A stretch of DNA of 64,000 nucleotides from Paenibacillus lycopersici (GTDB lineage: Bacteria > Bacillota > Bacilli > Paenibacillales > Paenibacillaceae), in the NCBI RefSeq assembly GCF_010119935.1, contig NZ_CP048209.1:5871001-5935000 (forward strand). Direction: 5' to 3'. This document shows, one piece after another, positions 9,030 to 18,104 of the stretch (positions are counted from its first letter, which is position 1; the number at the start of each line of letters is the position of its first letter). Below the pieces are notes generated by a model. The model saw nothing but the letters and a program-made list of their open reading frames with translations. It ran no database searches and was not told where the DNA came from. The position numbers and the translations under genes were made by a program.

Positions 9030-9054
9030 TTGAATTAATAAAAATATTAATCAA
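9030..9054 (-). promoter_or_regulatory. Inverted repeat upstream of abfA, candidate operator
   Basis: TTGATTAATA and TATTAATTCAA flank a 5-nt centre (9030-9054), 34-58 bp before the abfA start. It is a near-perfect dyad in an AT-rich promoter region and could bind a sugar-responsive repressor. It does not match the AraR box known from Bacillus subtilis. Confidence 0.35.
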
Positions 9055-9136
9055 GTAACAAATATACTCATAAGTCTATTAAACAGGAATCGGAGCGATT
9101 TTTCAATCGCCAACTTTTTTCCCGGCGGCCGCATGC

Positions 9137-9179
9137 GAAGAATGCCGCCTCCGTGTACGTTCCGGAAGCGGCATTCTTC
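9137..9179. other. Stem-loop between abfA upstream region and anti-sigma gene
   Basis: Perfect 12-bp arms (9137-9148, 9168-9179) plus an inner TCCG/CGGA pairing. It lies 25 bp after the stop of the leftward anti-sigma-like gene, but lacks a U-run on either strand, so it is only a probable terminator. Confidence 0.5.
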
Positions 9180-9203
9180 ATCGTTCGATTCATGGTTTCC
9201 GAT

Positions 9204-10037
9204 TCAAGGCTTCGGCTTGTTCATGGCGATATAACCGTAATCGCGGTCGTCCCCGAACGTCTTGCCCGCGAGCACGTTCCCCTGCGCGTCGACCGCTTCA
9301 ATGCCGTAGGAGGCTTCGGCCGACCGCGGAAGCGCCGCGTACCACAGCCTCTTCCCCGGCTCGTACTCGACGATGCGCGCGGCTATCTTGCCGCCATCCG
9401 GTCCGCCGAACGCGACGTTCACGTCCGCGACCGACGCGTTCTGAATTTGACCGGCGACGATCGGATAGGGTCCCGTGATCCCTTTGTATCTGGGGAAGAG
9501 CATATAATCGACCGCGACCTCGATATCTTCCATCGGGGACATTCCGTACCCGCCGCCCATGACCCATTTCCAGCCAAGCAAGTTATGGCGCACGAACTCG
9601 ACGTCCATGTACGTTCCGGGCTTATCTTCGAACCGTTTGATGAACAGCAGCACGCCGCCGCCGATCGCTTCCTGGTGAATGACCCGCATCGGCGCGTACT
9701 GCCTGAACTTCTTGACCGCCTCCTCCGGCGTCCTGCCGTTCGGAATCCGGACCGTCTCCGAATACCCGGCCGCGCGCGAATAGCGCCAATCCGCGATTCC
9801 GCCCGGCTTGTCGTAGACATACGCGAAGGCGCCCGCCAGCACGATCGCGCACAGCGCCGCGACCGCCCAGCCGATCGCCAATCGTCTCGTTCGCCCCGCT
9901 CCCATCGGCTCCGCCGCCTTTCGCTGAATGTATGCCATTCGCGCCTCGGCAGGCATCCGCCTCCCCGCGGGGCGCTGCCGCAGCCGCTCCAGCAGCGGAT
10001 CCGCGATCCGCTCCTTATCCAAGATCCGTCTCGACAT
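9204..10037 (-). CDS. Membrane anti-sigma-like protein
   Basis: The 277-residue protein has a charged N-terminus of about 50 residues, one membrane helix (LAIGWAVAALCAIVLAGAFA, about 53-72) and an extracytoplasmic domain of about 200 residues. That is the layout of ECF anti-sigma factors, and the gene overlaps the end of an ECF sigma gene by 23 bp, so the role is inferred from context rather than from a recognised zinc-binding anti-sigma motif. The outer domain (MDVEFVRHNLLGWKW, GITGPYPIVAGQIQ) is not recognised. Confidence 0.65.
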   Translation of the reverse strand: MSRRILDKERIADPLLERLRQRPAGRRMPAEARMAYIQRKAAEPMGAGRTRRLAIGWAVAALCAIVLAGAFAYVYDKPGGIADWRYSRAAGYSETVRIPNGRTPEEAVKKFRQYAPMRVIHQEAIGGGVLLFIKRFEDKPGTYMDVEFVRHNLLGWKWVMGGGYGMSPMEDIEVAVDYMLFPRYKGITGPYPIVAGQIQNASVADVNVAFGGPDGGKIAARIVEYEPGKRLWYAALPRSAEASYGIEAVDAQGNVLAGKTFGDDRDYGYIAMNKPKP

Positions 10038-10570
10038 CGCTCCCCGCCTCCTTCATCAGCTTCGCCAGCTTCGTACGGGCTCTGTGCAGCCTGGACTTCA
10101 CCGTTCCTTCCGTGATGCCGAGCACGTCCGCCAGCTCCTTATAGGACAGCTCTTCATGCGCATGCAAAATAATGATCTCGCGGAAAATACGGGGCAGACG
10201 CAGTACCGCGGACCAAATATCGTTCTCCGCGCCGGCGCTCCAATAAGCCGCTTCCGCCGACGGGCGCCCTCCGCCGATCGGGCAGCAGGCCGACCAGCGT
10301 CACCTTGCGCAGAAACGCCGATGCCATGCAGTTGAACGCCGTGTTGCGGGCGATTTTGAACAGCCAGGTCTTGACCGCGCATTGCCCGCGAAAGGCTTCG
10401 ATGCCCCGAAACGCCCGAATGAACGTATCCTGCGCGATATCCTCGGCCAGATGCTCGCGACGGGTCAGAAAATACGCGTACTGCCATACATCATGCCAAT
10501 AATGACGGGCAAGCGCGTCGATTTCGGCCGGATTGAGGCGCGTTACGGACCGCAGGTAATCGTCCTCCAT
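10015..10570 (-). pseudogene. ECF sigma factor gene with a frameshift
   Basis: Reading leftward from ATG 10570, MEDDYLRSVTRLNPAEIDAL leads into a normal sigma region 2 (HLAEDIAQDTFIRAFRGIEAF, VKTWLFKIARNTAFN) up to GLLPDRRRAP. There the frame breaks near 10258-10272. The next frame continues naturally with SAEAAYWSAGAENDIWSAV, then RLPRIFREIIILHAHEELSY and region 4 (ELADVLGITEGTVKSRLHRA), stopping at 10015 within the anti-sigma start. One extra base in a short G or C run explains it. Either a recent inactivation or a sequence error; the overlap with an intact partner favours the latter slightly. Confidence 0.85.
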
Positions 10571-10742
10571 CGCTCGCGTCACTCCCTATCATCTATTAGA
10601 CCGGGCAGCGGCCGCTTTGTTCCCGCAGCGAGCAAAAAAATCCAATCGCAGGAGCCGAGGGACCGTAACGAGCCGAAAGCCATAACGCTTCTCGGATCCC
10701 ACGCTACAGGAGTCCCCCCTGAGCTTCGGAGCGCCCGGCTGC

Positions 10743-11621
10743 TCACAATCGCGCCCGGTGCATCGTCCGGTACGCCCCCGGCGCCATGCCCATATGCTTG
10801 CGAAACAGCCGGATGAAATAGTTCCCGTTCGGCTGTCCCGCCTGCTCTCCCACCTCCTGGATCGGCAGGTCCGTCGTGAGCAGCAGCGTGACGGCCCGAT
10901 TCATTTGCAGGTGATGCAAGTATTGGAGCGGACTCATGCCGGTATACTTCTTCAGGCAGCGAGCGAGGTAATCGAAATTGTAATGCAGCGCGTCCGCCAT
11001 CGCCTCCGCGTCGAACGGCTCCCGCAGATGCGCCTTCAAGTATTGCGCGACCCGCTCCGATATCTGATACGACCGGCTGTTCAAGCCGCCGCTGATCGTC
11101 GACTGCAGCCGTTCGAACAGCTCGCCGAGCAGCGCGTTGAGCCGCAGCGAATTGCGCAGGGTCAGCGTCTCGTGCAGCGCCGTCATCTCGTCCAGCAGCG
11201 GTACGAGCAGCGCCGGGTCGATGTTGGCATGCTTCGGCAGGTACATATATTGATCCACGGGGGTCAAGTCCTTGTCCGTCCCTTTGCCGAGCAGCGTCGA
11301 CCACAGGATGGCATCATGCCCTTTCGTCACCTGCGGATGGGGATGGCTGAAATGCACCCAATACAGCTCCGTCGGCTCCGCCACCGGCCGCTGCCCGTAA
11401 TGCGTCCGCCCCGGCTCCAGAACGAGCAGGTCGCCCCGTTTCAATTCATATGCCGTATCGTCCTCCGTCATATAGAACCGTCCGCCGACGACGTACAGCA
11501 GATCGTACACGCTGAACGACCGTCTCGCATGCCGCATGCCGCGCGGCCACAAGGCATGTCCGACCATCAGCAGCTGGGGCAGCGGCGGAATGCGCAGCTC
11601 CAAACAATCCAAACTCGTCAC
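10743..11621 (-). CDS. AraC-family transcriptional regulator with cupin-like sensor domain
   Basis: The 292-residue protein has an N-terminal AraC-binding cupin (about 20-110: YDLLYVVGGRFYMTEDDTAYE, KRGDLLVLEPGRTHYG) and a C-terminal double HTH (FDAEAMADALHYNFDYLARC, then LPIQEVGEQAGQPNGNYFIR). This layout is typical of regulators of sugar-use genes. It is divergent from the GHL6 glycosidase-like gene 198 bp away, which is its likely target. The start is GTG 11621; TTG 11612 is an alternative since the ribosome site (AAGG) is close to the GTG. Confidence 0.9.
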   Translation of the reverse strand: MTSLDCLELRIPPLPQLLMVGHALWPRGMRHARRSFSVYDLLYVVGGRFYMTEDDTAYELKRGDLLVLEPGRTHYGQRPVAEPTELYWVHFSHPHPQVTKGHDAILWSTLLGKGTDKDLTPVDQYMYLPKHANIDPALLVPLLDEMTALHETLTLRNSLRLNALLGELFERLQSTISGGLNSRSYQISERVAQYLKAHLREPFDAEAMADALHYNFDYLARCLKKYTGMSPLQYLHHLQMNRAVTLLLTTDLPIQEVGEQAGQPNGNYFIRLFRKHMGMAPGAYRTMHRARL

Positions 11622-11740
11622 CGCCTTCTGTCGCGCCGGGCGCTAACGAACCGTCGCCTCGCCTTGCGCTCGTGAACAGTATTATACCGCAGCGGCGGGA
11701 GGGCAACTAGTCGATATTGTGCTATTTCGGGCAGAAAACG

Positions 11741-11754
11741 GCGCTATTCAGCGC
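11741..11754 (+). promoter_or_regulatory. Short dyad in the AraC-GHL6 intergenic region
   Basis: GCGCT-attc-AGCGC is a perfect 5+5 dyad 66 bp before the GHL6 start in the divergent promoter region; a possible operator, but short enough to arise by chance in GC-rich DNA. Confidence 0.25.
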
Positions 11755-11819
11755 ATCGCGAAATCCCTTACATTAGAGACAAGATCTCGATATTTCTATC
11801 GACAGGGAGGAAGTCCGCC

Positions 11820-13814
11820 ATGCGTTACCGTCAGGTTCATCTTGATTTCCATACGTCCGAGGCGATCGGCCGGATCGGCAGCCGGTTCGACAAGGAGCAA
11901 TTCCAGAGCATGCTGCGCAAAGGCCATGTCGACTCCATTACCGTGTTCTCCAAATGCCACCATGGCTGGGCTTACCACCCGTCCGAAGCGAACGAAACCC
12001 ATCCCGGGCTGACGTTCGACCTGCTCGGCGCCATGATCGATGCCGCGCACGAAATCGGCGTCAATGCGCCCGTCTACCTCTCCGCGGGCCTCGACGAGAA
12101 GATCACGCGCCGCCATCCGGAATGGCTCATTCGCGGCAAGAACGAAGCGACGACGTGGGCGAGCGATTTCATGTCCCCGGGCTATCACCGGCTGTGCATG
12201 AACACGCCTTACCTCGATATTCTCGCCGCGCAGATCGAAGAAGTCGTACAGCGCTACGACGCGGACGGCATCTTCCTCGACATCGTCGGCGTCGCGCCGT
12301 GCTACTGCCAATCCTGCGTCGCTTCCATCCGGGCCGAAGGCGGCGATCCGCGGGACGACGCGGCGATGCTCGCGCTGTGGGAGCGAACGTACGCCAACTA
12401 CGCCTCGCGGACCAACGCGGCGGTGCACAAGCATAAGCCGGGCCTGCCCGTCTTCCATAACGGCGGGCATATCCGCCGCGGACGCCGCGATCTGGCGCAT
12501 TACAACACGCATCTGGAGCTGGAATCGCTGCCGACGGGCGGCTGGGGCTACGACCACTTCCCGTTGTCGGCGCGCTACGCGCAGACGCTCGGCATGCATT
12601 ACCTCGGCATGACCGGCAAATTCCATACCTCCTGGGGCGAGTTCGGCGGCTATAAGCATCCCAATGCGCTCCGCTACGAGACGGCGCTCAGCCTCGCGAA
12701 CGGCGCGCGCTGCTCGATTGGCGACCAGCTGCATCCCGAAGGCCTGATGGACGAGGCGACGTACGCCTTGATCGGCGCCGCGTACGCGGAAGTCGAAGCG
12801 AAGGAGCCGTGGTGCAGCGACGCGAAGGCGGCGGCGGACATCGCCCTGCTGTCGATCGAAGCGCTGCAGCCGGACCAGGACGAGCACCACGGCTTGGCGC
12901 AGGGGAGCTCCGATGCCGGCGCCGTCCGCATGCTGCTCGAAGGCAAGTTCCTGTTCGACGTCGTCGACCTGGAAGCGGACCTCGCCGCCTACCGGGTATT
13001 GATTCTGCCGGACCGCGCCCGGGTCGACGCCCGGCTGCAGGCGAAGGTCGACCGCTTCCTCGCGGCCGGCGGCAAGCTGCTCGCCACCGGCGAATCCGGC
13101 CTCCTGGCCGAGGGCACCGGCTCCGACGGGTCGGACGGCGGCTTCGCATGGGACCTCGGCGCGTCGTACGTCGGCCGTTCGCCGTACAAGCCGAGCTATT
13201 TCCGCCCGGCGTTCTCCATAGCCGGCTTGCCTGCGGCATCGTACGTCATGTACGCGGACGGCCAGGAGGTCGAGCTGTCAGGGGGCGGCCAAGAGCTGGG
13301 CGCGCGGGAGAACCCGTACTTCAACCGCGACATCTTCGCCTTCTGCTCGCATCAGCATACGCCGAGCACCGGCCAAGCGGCGGGCCCCGGCATGACGGAA
13401 GGCAAGGACGGCATCTATATCGCCTGGAACGTGTTCGCGGATTACGCGTCCAAGGGCAGCCTCGCGCTGAAGGAGACCGTCATCTACGCCTTGAACCGGC
13501 TGCTGCCGGAGAAGACGCTGACGACGTCTCTCCCCGCGCAAGGCGTCGTCACGCTGCAGAAGCAGGAAAGCCAAGACCGCTGGGTGCAGCATCTGCTGTA
13601 CGCGGCGCCCGTCACGCGCGGCGAAGGCATCCAGATCATCGAGGATCTGACGCCGATCTATAACACGGCTGTCTCCGTCCGGACGGACCGGCCGGTGCAG
13701 GCGGTGTATCTCGCGCCAAGCGGCGAGGCGCTGCCGTTCGAGCAGACGGACGGCGTCGTCAGCTGCACGGTGCCGGAATTCACCTGCCATGCGATGGTCG
13801 TGCTGCAGTTCTAG
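11820..13814 (+). CDS. GHL6-type glycosidase-like protein with beta-galactosidase trimerisation-like domain
   Basis: The 664-residue protein opens with RQVHLDFHTSEAIGRIGSRF, then SITVFSKCHHGWAYHP and DADGIFLDIVGVAPCYCQSC, features of the hypothetical glycosyl hydrolase 6 (GHL6) barrel. Residues about 350-480 (LLSIEALQPDQDEHHG, VLILPDRARVDA, FLAAGGKLLATGESG) resemble the GH42 trimerisation domain with its glutamine-amidotransferase-like fold. No signal peptide: cytosolic. Substrate unknown; acidic residues in DGIFLDIVG are candidates for catalysis. ATG 11820 follows GGGAGG at good spacing. Control by the divergent AraC regulator is likely. Confidence 0.82.
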   Translation: MRYRQVHLDFHTSEAIGRIGSRFDKEQFQSMLRKGHVDSITVFSKCHHGWAYHPSEANETHPGLTFDLLGAMIDAAHEIGVNAPVYLSAGLDEKITRRHPEWLIRGKNEATTWASDFMSPGYHRLCMNTPYLDILAAQIEEVVQRYDADGIFLDIVGVAPCYCQSCVASIRAEGGDPRDDAAMLALWERTYANYASRTNAAVHKHKPGLPVFHNGGHIRRGRRDLAHYNTHLELESLPTGGWGYDHFPLSARYAQTLGMHYLGMTGKFHTSWGEFGGYKHPNALRYETALSLANGARCSIGDQLHPEGLMDEATYALIGAAYAEVEAKEPWCSDAKAAADIALLSIEALQPDQDEHHGLAQGSSDAGAVRMLLEGKFLFDVVDLEADLAAYRVLILPDRARVDARLQAKVDRFLAAGGKLLATGESGLLAEGTGSDGSDGGFAWDLGASYVGRSPYKPSYFRPAFSIAGLPAASYVMYADGQEVELSGGGQELGARENPYFNRDIFAFCSHQHTPSTGQAAGPGMTEGKDGIYIAWNVFADYASKGSLALKETVIYALNRLLPEKTLTTSLPAQGVVTLQKQESQDRWVQHLLYAAPVTRGEGIQIIEDLTPIYNTAVSVRTDRPVQAVYLAPSGEALPFEQTDGVVSCTVPEFTCHAMVVLQF

Positions 13815-13927
13815 CCGCGCGAGCCTTCGCAGCGAAGGCGCACCGGCGAGCGGCCAGCCTGCAAGCCGCACCGCGCCGCGCCGCCCGTTCCCGGTTAGGG
13901 AGGCAGCGCGAAGGACGTAACGCAAAT

Positions 13928-13970
13928 AAGGGTGTCCCGGAAGCCGATCGGCAAACGGAACACCCTTTTT
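13928..13970 (+). terminator. Rho-independent terminator after the GHL6 gene
   Basis: AAGGGTGT (13928-13935) pairs with ACACCCTT (13960-13967) around a 24-nt internal part and is followed by TTTTT. It lies 114 bp after the GHL6 stop. Confidence 0.7.
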
Positions 13971-14239
13971 ATATGGCCTTCCAAGCGCTAGGCCGCGCTT
14001 ATCTCATGGGGTAACGAACCCAGTTACCGCTATTCGTCCCTTTTGCATTCTTGCTACAACGCAAGGAACCTGAGAGTCTCTATTCGACCGATCAGCCCGC
14101 CATTATATGGGCTTGTCCCGAAATAGCGCTCCTCAGATTCGCTAGGTAGTTCCAGAGGTTCTTTTCGGCCGAATAAGTCGTCCTTGGTTCGTAAGCCCCT
14201 CAACCGGCAGCCCGTTCCGCTCCTCGGCCGATGCGTTGG
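13971..14239. other. Intergenic stretch with diverged repeat pieces
   Basis: Contains pieces such as GGTAACGAACCCAGTTACC (14011-14029) and CCCGAAATAGCGCTCCTCAG (14119-14138) that resemble the dispersed AATAGCG-type repeat. No gene is seen. Confidence 0.4.
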
Positions 14240-15185
14240 TCATGACTGAGCGCCGGAAATCGAATCCCGGTACTCCTGCGGCGACAGGTTCGTCTGGCGC
14301 TTGAAGAACCGCGTAAAAGAAGGCGTCGAATCGTAGCCGACCTTCGCCGCGATTTCGTGCACCTTCCACTTCGCCTCCGCGAGGAGCTCCTTCGCCTTGG
14401 CGATTTTGGCGTTGACGATGTAATCCGACAGGCCGATACCCGTCTTCTGCTTGTACAGCCGGGACAGGTAGACGGGATTCAAGTAGACGACGTCCGCGAG
14501 CCGCGGCAGCGACAAGTCCCCGTCCAGCTCGGCCATGATGCAGCGGTGAAGCTTGGCGACGAGCAGATCCGTCTCGGCTTGAGCTTCGCTGGCCCTCGCA
14601 TCGAACAGCCGCCCGCTCGCCTGGCGCAGCTCCCCCCCACATCCCGCTCATCCCCGCGGAAGTCATGTCCGACCGGGACAAGACGACGATCTCTTCAAGC
14701 AAGTCCGAATACCCGCGCGCCTTCCATTGATTCAGCGCCTTCAGCAGCAGCGACGCGATGGCATAATACGTCTGCAGGAAGAGCGCCGGCTTCAGCTTCC
14801 CGGAGAGGCCGACGATTTCGTCCAGCGTTATTGCATAGTCATCCTGCCTGCAGCTCTCGAGCTGCGTCTCCAGCGTCAGCCGCAAATTGCCGATGCTGCG
14901 GAAACCGTCCGCCTCCTGCGCCGCCGGACTCTCGTCCGCTTGCGCCGCAACGTCGGCCTGCTCCATCACGATGACGTTCGCGTCCATGTGCGGCCCCGCG
15001 ATCAGCAGCCGGCCCAGCCGTTCGGCCTGCTCGGGCAGCTTCTCCCACGCGACCGGGACGCTGGACACCGCGAAGGAAACGGAAACATGCAGCAGCTCGT
15101 TACAGGTGGATTGAATCTCGCTTAAATACTCTTTCGCGAACAGCAGCCATTGGCCGGGGTCCGCCTGGGCACGCGCATTGTCCAA
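14240..15185 (-). pseudogene. Degraded YesN-type AraC response regulator
   Basis: Two frames together encode the linker and DNA-binding end of a YesN-like regulator. The first (15185 to about 14632) holds the linker, ending RSDMTSAGMSGMW. The second continues ELRQASGRLFDARAS and the AraC HTH (LPRLADVVYLNPVYLSRLYK, VHEIAAKVGYDSTPSFTRFF) to the stop at 14240. The break falls in a run of seven G (14632-14638 on the plus strand as C); six would restore the frame. The receiver domain (about 200 residues) is missing altogether, as a stop lies just before the first codons, so the gene is truncated as well as frameshifted. Confidence 0.85.
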
Positions 15186-15248
15186 AGGGAAGATTTTGCG
15201 CAGGGTCGAAGCTTGCTCCTAAGCCGGGTTACCCGTTGACGACAGAGC

Positions 15249-15282
15249 AAAAAAGGCTAACCAGAACAGACTGGTTAACCTG
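15249..15282 (-). terminator. Rho-independent terminator of the pot operon
   Basis: Arms 15255-15264 and 15271-15280 (GGCTAACCAG / CTGGTTAACC, one mismatch), six-nt loop; read leftward it is followed by TTTTTT. It lies 75 bp after potD. Confidence 0.88.
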
Positions 15283-15293
15283 ATAATACGGAA

Positions 15294-15335
15294 GGGATGT
15301 CCCGTTATCATCCTTGATGATGTACGGGACACCCC
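15294..15335. other. Second stem-loop after potD
   Basis: Arms 15294-15304 and 15325-15335 (one mismatch) enclose an inner ATCATC/GATGAT stem. It precedes the U-tract terminator and may stabilise the 3' end; it has no U-run of its own. Confidence 0.5.
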
Positions 15336-15354
15336 CTTCTAGATTGTCGATGCT

Positions 15355-16428
15355 CTATTTCCGGTGCATCTTGAATTCCAGGAACAGCTCGTTATAGTGC
15401 GCGAGCATCTTCTTGCCCAGGTTCTTGTACACTTCCAGCTTCGACGTCAGCTCGTCGGCCGGATAGAACCGCGTATCCCCCGAAATGTCCTCCGGCAAGT
15501 ATTCGAGTGCCTTCGCGTTCGGCGTGGCGTAGCCGACGTATTCGGCGTTCTGCGCGGCATGCTTCGGATCGAGCATGAAGTTGATGAACTTGTGCGCGCC
15601 CTCGATGTTCTTCGCCGTCTTCGGAATGACCATGTTGTCGAACCACAGGTTCGAGCCTTCCTCCGGCACGACGTAATCGAGCTTGTCGTTGGCATCCATG
15701 ATCTCCGAAGCGTCCCCGGACCAGACGACGCCGACGGCCGCTTCTTCGTTCGCCAGCAGCATTTTGATTTCGTCGCCGACGATCGCCTTCACGTTCGGCG
15801 TCAGCTCGTTCAGCTTCGCCTTCGCCGCCTGCAGATGCGCTTCGTTCGTGTCGTTGAGCGAATAGTGCAGGCTGTTCAAGCCGAATCCGATAACCTCGCG
15901 CGCGCCGTCGACGAGCAGAATTTGGTTGCGCAGGCTCGGGTCCCACAAGTCGTTCCAGCTCTTGAACGTACGGCCGCCCAGCATCTCCGAATTGTACACG
16001 ATGCCGACCGTCCCCCAGAAATACGGAATGGAGTACCGGTTGTCCGGGTCGAACGAGAGGTTCATGAACCGCGGATCGATATACTTCAGGTTCGGCAGCT
16101 TCGACTTGTCGATCGGCAGCAGCAGGTTCTCTTCCTTCATCTTGTCGATCGCGTATTCGGACGGGACGCTGATATCGAACGTCGTGCCGCCCTGTTCGAT
16201 CTTCGTCATCATCGCTTCATTCGAATCGAACGTTTGGTAAATGACCTTGATGCCGTTCTCCTTCTCGAATTCCGACACCAGGTCCGGGTCGATATAATCG
16301 CCCCAGTTATAGATCGTCAACGTGTTCGCGCCGGAGAAGCCTTCGGACGAATTCAGCGCGGACGCGCCGTACATCAGGGCAAAGCCCAGTATGACGACAA
16401 GGAGCAGCATTCTCACCAGCTGGTTCAT
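15355..16428 (-). CDS. potD: Spermidine/putrescine ABC transporter, binding protein
   Basis: A 357-residue protein with the polyamine-binding signature LTIYNWGDYIDPDLVSEFEK, then SVPSEYAIDKM, PYFWGTVGIVYNSE and NLWFDNMVIPKTAKN. It captures polyamine outside the membrane for PotBC. The N-terminus (NQLVRMLLLVVILGFALMYG) is hydrophobic, but there is no lipobox cysteine, so it seems to be held by an uncleaved helix or secreted rather than lipid-anchored, which is odd for a Firmicute. ATG 16428 overlaps the potC stop (ATGA). Last gene of potABCD. Confidence 0.95.
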   Translation of the reverse strand: MNQLVRMLLLVVILGFALMYGASALNSSEGFSGANTLTIYNWGDYIDPDLVSEFEKENGIKVIYQTFDSNEAMMTKIEQGGTTFDISVPSEYAIDKMKEENLLLPIDKSKLPNLKYIDPRFMNLSFDPDNRYSIPYFWGTVGIVYNSEMLGGRTFKSWNDLWDPSLRNQILLVDGAREVIGFGLNSLHYSLNDTNEAHLQAAKAKLNELTPNVKAIVGDEIKMLLANEEAAVGVVWSGDASEIMDANDKLDYVVPEEGSNLWFDNMVIPKTAKNIEGAHKFINFMLDPKHAAQNAEYVGYATPNAKALEYLPEDISGDTRFYPADELTSKLEVYKNLGKKMLAHYNELFLEFKMHRK

Positions 16429-17255
16429 TCGTTCGGCACCTTCCAATCCGCGGCGCGGCCTTTGCGTCCCGCGTTCGCCTGCTGACCGCGGCGGCTGATC
16501 ATATAGTAGCCGACGACCAGTATCAGCGTGAACAAGAAGATCAGCGTCGACAGTGCATTGATCGACAAGGATACGCCTTGTCTAGCCCTCGAATAGATCT
16601 CGACGGATAATGTCGTGAAGCCGTTCCCCGTTACGAAGAACGTGACCGCGAAGTCGTCGAGCGAGTAGGTCAGCGCCATGAAGAAGCCCGCGAAAATGCC
16701 GGACTTGATGAACGGCAGCATGACCTTCGCCAGCACGTCCCATTCCGTCGCCCCGAGATCGCGCGCGGCGTCGAGCAGCGTCGGACTCATTTCCTTCAGC
16801 TTCGGCAGCACCATGATGACGACGATCGGCACGCTGAACGCGATATGCGAGATGAGCACCGAAGCGAAGCCGAGCTTGATGCCGAGCATCGTGAACAGGA
16901 TGAGGAACGAAGCGCCGATGATGACGTCGGGGCTGACGATGAGCACGTTGTTGAGCGACAGCAGCGCGTTCTGGTTCTGCAGCTTGCGCAGCCGGTGAAT
17001 CGCGATCGCCCCGATGACGCCGAGAATCGTCGAAATCGCCGACGAGAAGAGCGCGATGACGATCGTGTTCAGCAGGATGATCAGGAGCCGCGTATCCGCG
17101 AACACTTCCCGGTACCAATGCCAGGTGAAGCCGTCGAAGCCGTGCATCGTCTCGCCGCTGTTGAAGGAGTAATACGCCAGATAGAGGATCGGCGCATACA
17201 GAATGACGAACACGAGCCATAGATAGATGTTGGATGCTTTAAACCCCGTTCTCAT
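16425..17255 (-). CDS. potC: Spermidine/putrescine ABC transporter, permease
   Basis: A 276-residue membrane protein with six hydrophobic segments and the EAA-type loop DAARDLGATEWDVLAKVMLP used to dock the ATPase. It opens with SNIYLWLVFVILYAPILYLA as in PotC. It starts 7 bp after potB and its stop overlaps the potD start, showing a tight operon. Together with PotB it forms the channel. Confidence 0.94.
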   Translation of the reverse strand: MRTGFKASNIYLWLVFVILYAPILYLAYYSFNSGETMHGFDGFTWHWYREVFADTRLLIILLNTIVIALFSSAISTILGVIGAIAIHRLRKLQNQNALLSLNNVLIVSPDVIIGASFLILFTMLGIKLGFASVLISHIAFSVPIVVIMVLPKLKEMSPTLLDAARDLGATEWDVLAKVMLPFIKSGIFAGFFMALTYSLDDFAVTFFVTGNGFTTLSVEIYSRARQGVSLSINALSTLIFLFTLILVVGYYMISRRGQQANAGRKGRAADWKVPNE

Positions 17256-17261
17256 GTCCGG

Positions 17262-18104
17262 TCACCTCCTTGTCCTGCCGCGCGAACTGCCGGTCAGCAC
17301 CATGATGACGGCCATTGCGATAATAAGGAACACCGCGATCGTCGCCCCCATGCCCCAGTCCTGCGTGACGAGGAAGTGCTGCTCGATCGCCGTGCCGAGC
17401 GTAATGATGCGGCTGCCCGCGATCAGCCGCGTGATCATGAAGAGCGACAGCGCCGGGATGAAGACCGCCTGGCAGCCGGACTTCACGCCATTGATCGTGA
17501 GCGGGAAGATGACGCGGCGGAACGTCGTCCACGGCGAAGCGCCGAGATCGCGCGACGCGTCGATGAGCGACGGGTTCATTTCCTCCAGCGCGTTGAACAC
17601 CGGCAGGATCATGAACGGAATGAAGATATAGACCGATACGAAAATAAAACTGAAATCCGTGAACAAGATCTGCTGCTGTCCGATGCCGATCGTCTTCAGG
17701 ATGGCATTGGCCGCGCCGTACGTGCCGAACAGCCCGATGAACGCGTACGTCTTGAGCAGCAGGTTGATCCAGCTCGGGAGGATGATAAGCAGCAGCCACA
17801 GCTGCTTATGCTTCGTCTTCGTCAGCAGGTACGCCGCCGGATACCCGACCAGCAGCGAGAACGCCGTAATGAGGAAGGCGTACCAGAACGAGCTGAACGT
17901 CATCTTCATGTAGACGGGCGTGAAGAAATGCGCATAGTTCGAGAACGTGAAGGCGCCCTCCACGTCGAACAGCGAATCGTAGACGATCAGGACGATCGGC
18001 GCGAAGACGAACAGCACCATCCAGAGCAAGTACGGCACGAGATAGACGTTGCGCGACCGGGGCAGCGAGCGAAGCTGCGCCTGCGCTTCCGCGGCGGGCC
18101 TCAT
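17262..18104 (-). CDS. potB: Spermidine/putrescine ABC transporter, permease
   Basis: A 280-residue permease with an N-terminal cytoplasmic stretch of about 20 residues, six membrane segments and the EAA loop DASRDLGASPWTTFRRVIFP. The pattern VYLVPYLLWMVLFVFAPIVL is typical of PotB. Its ATG overlaps the potA stop as ATGA, so translation is coupled. Partner of PotC. Confidence 0.94.
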   Translation of the reverse strand: MRPAAEAQAQLRSLPRSRNVYLVPYLLWMVLFVFAPIVLIVYDSLFDVEGAFTFSNYAHFFTPVYMKMTFSSFWYAFLITAFSLLVGYPAAYLLTKTKHKQLWLLLIILPSWINLLLKTYAFIGLFGTYGAANAILKTIGIGQQQILFTDFSFIFVSVYIFIPFMILPVFNALEEMNPSLIDASRDLGASPWTTFRRVIFPLTINGVKSGCQAVFIPALSLFMITRLIAGSRIITLGTAIEQHFLVTQDWGMGATIAVFLIIAMAVIMVLTGSSRGRTRR

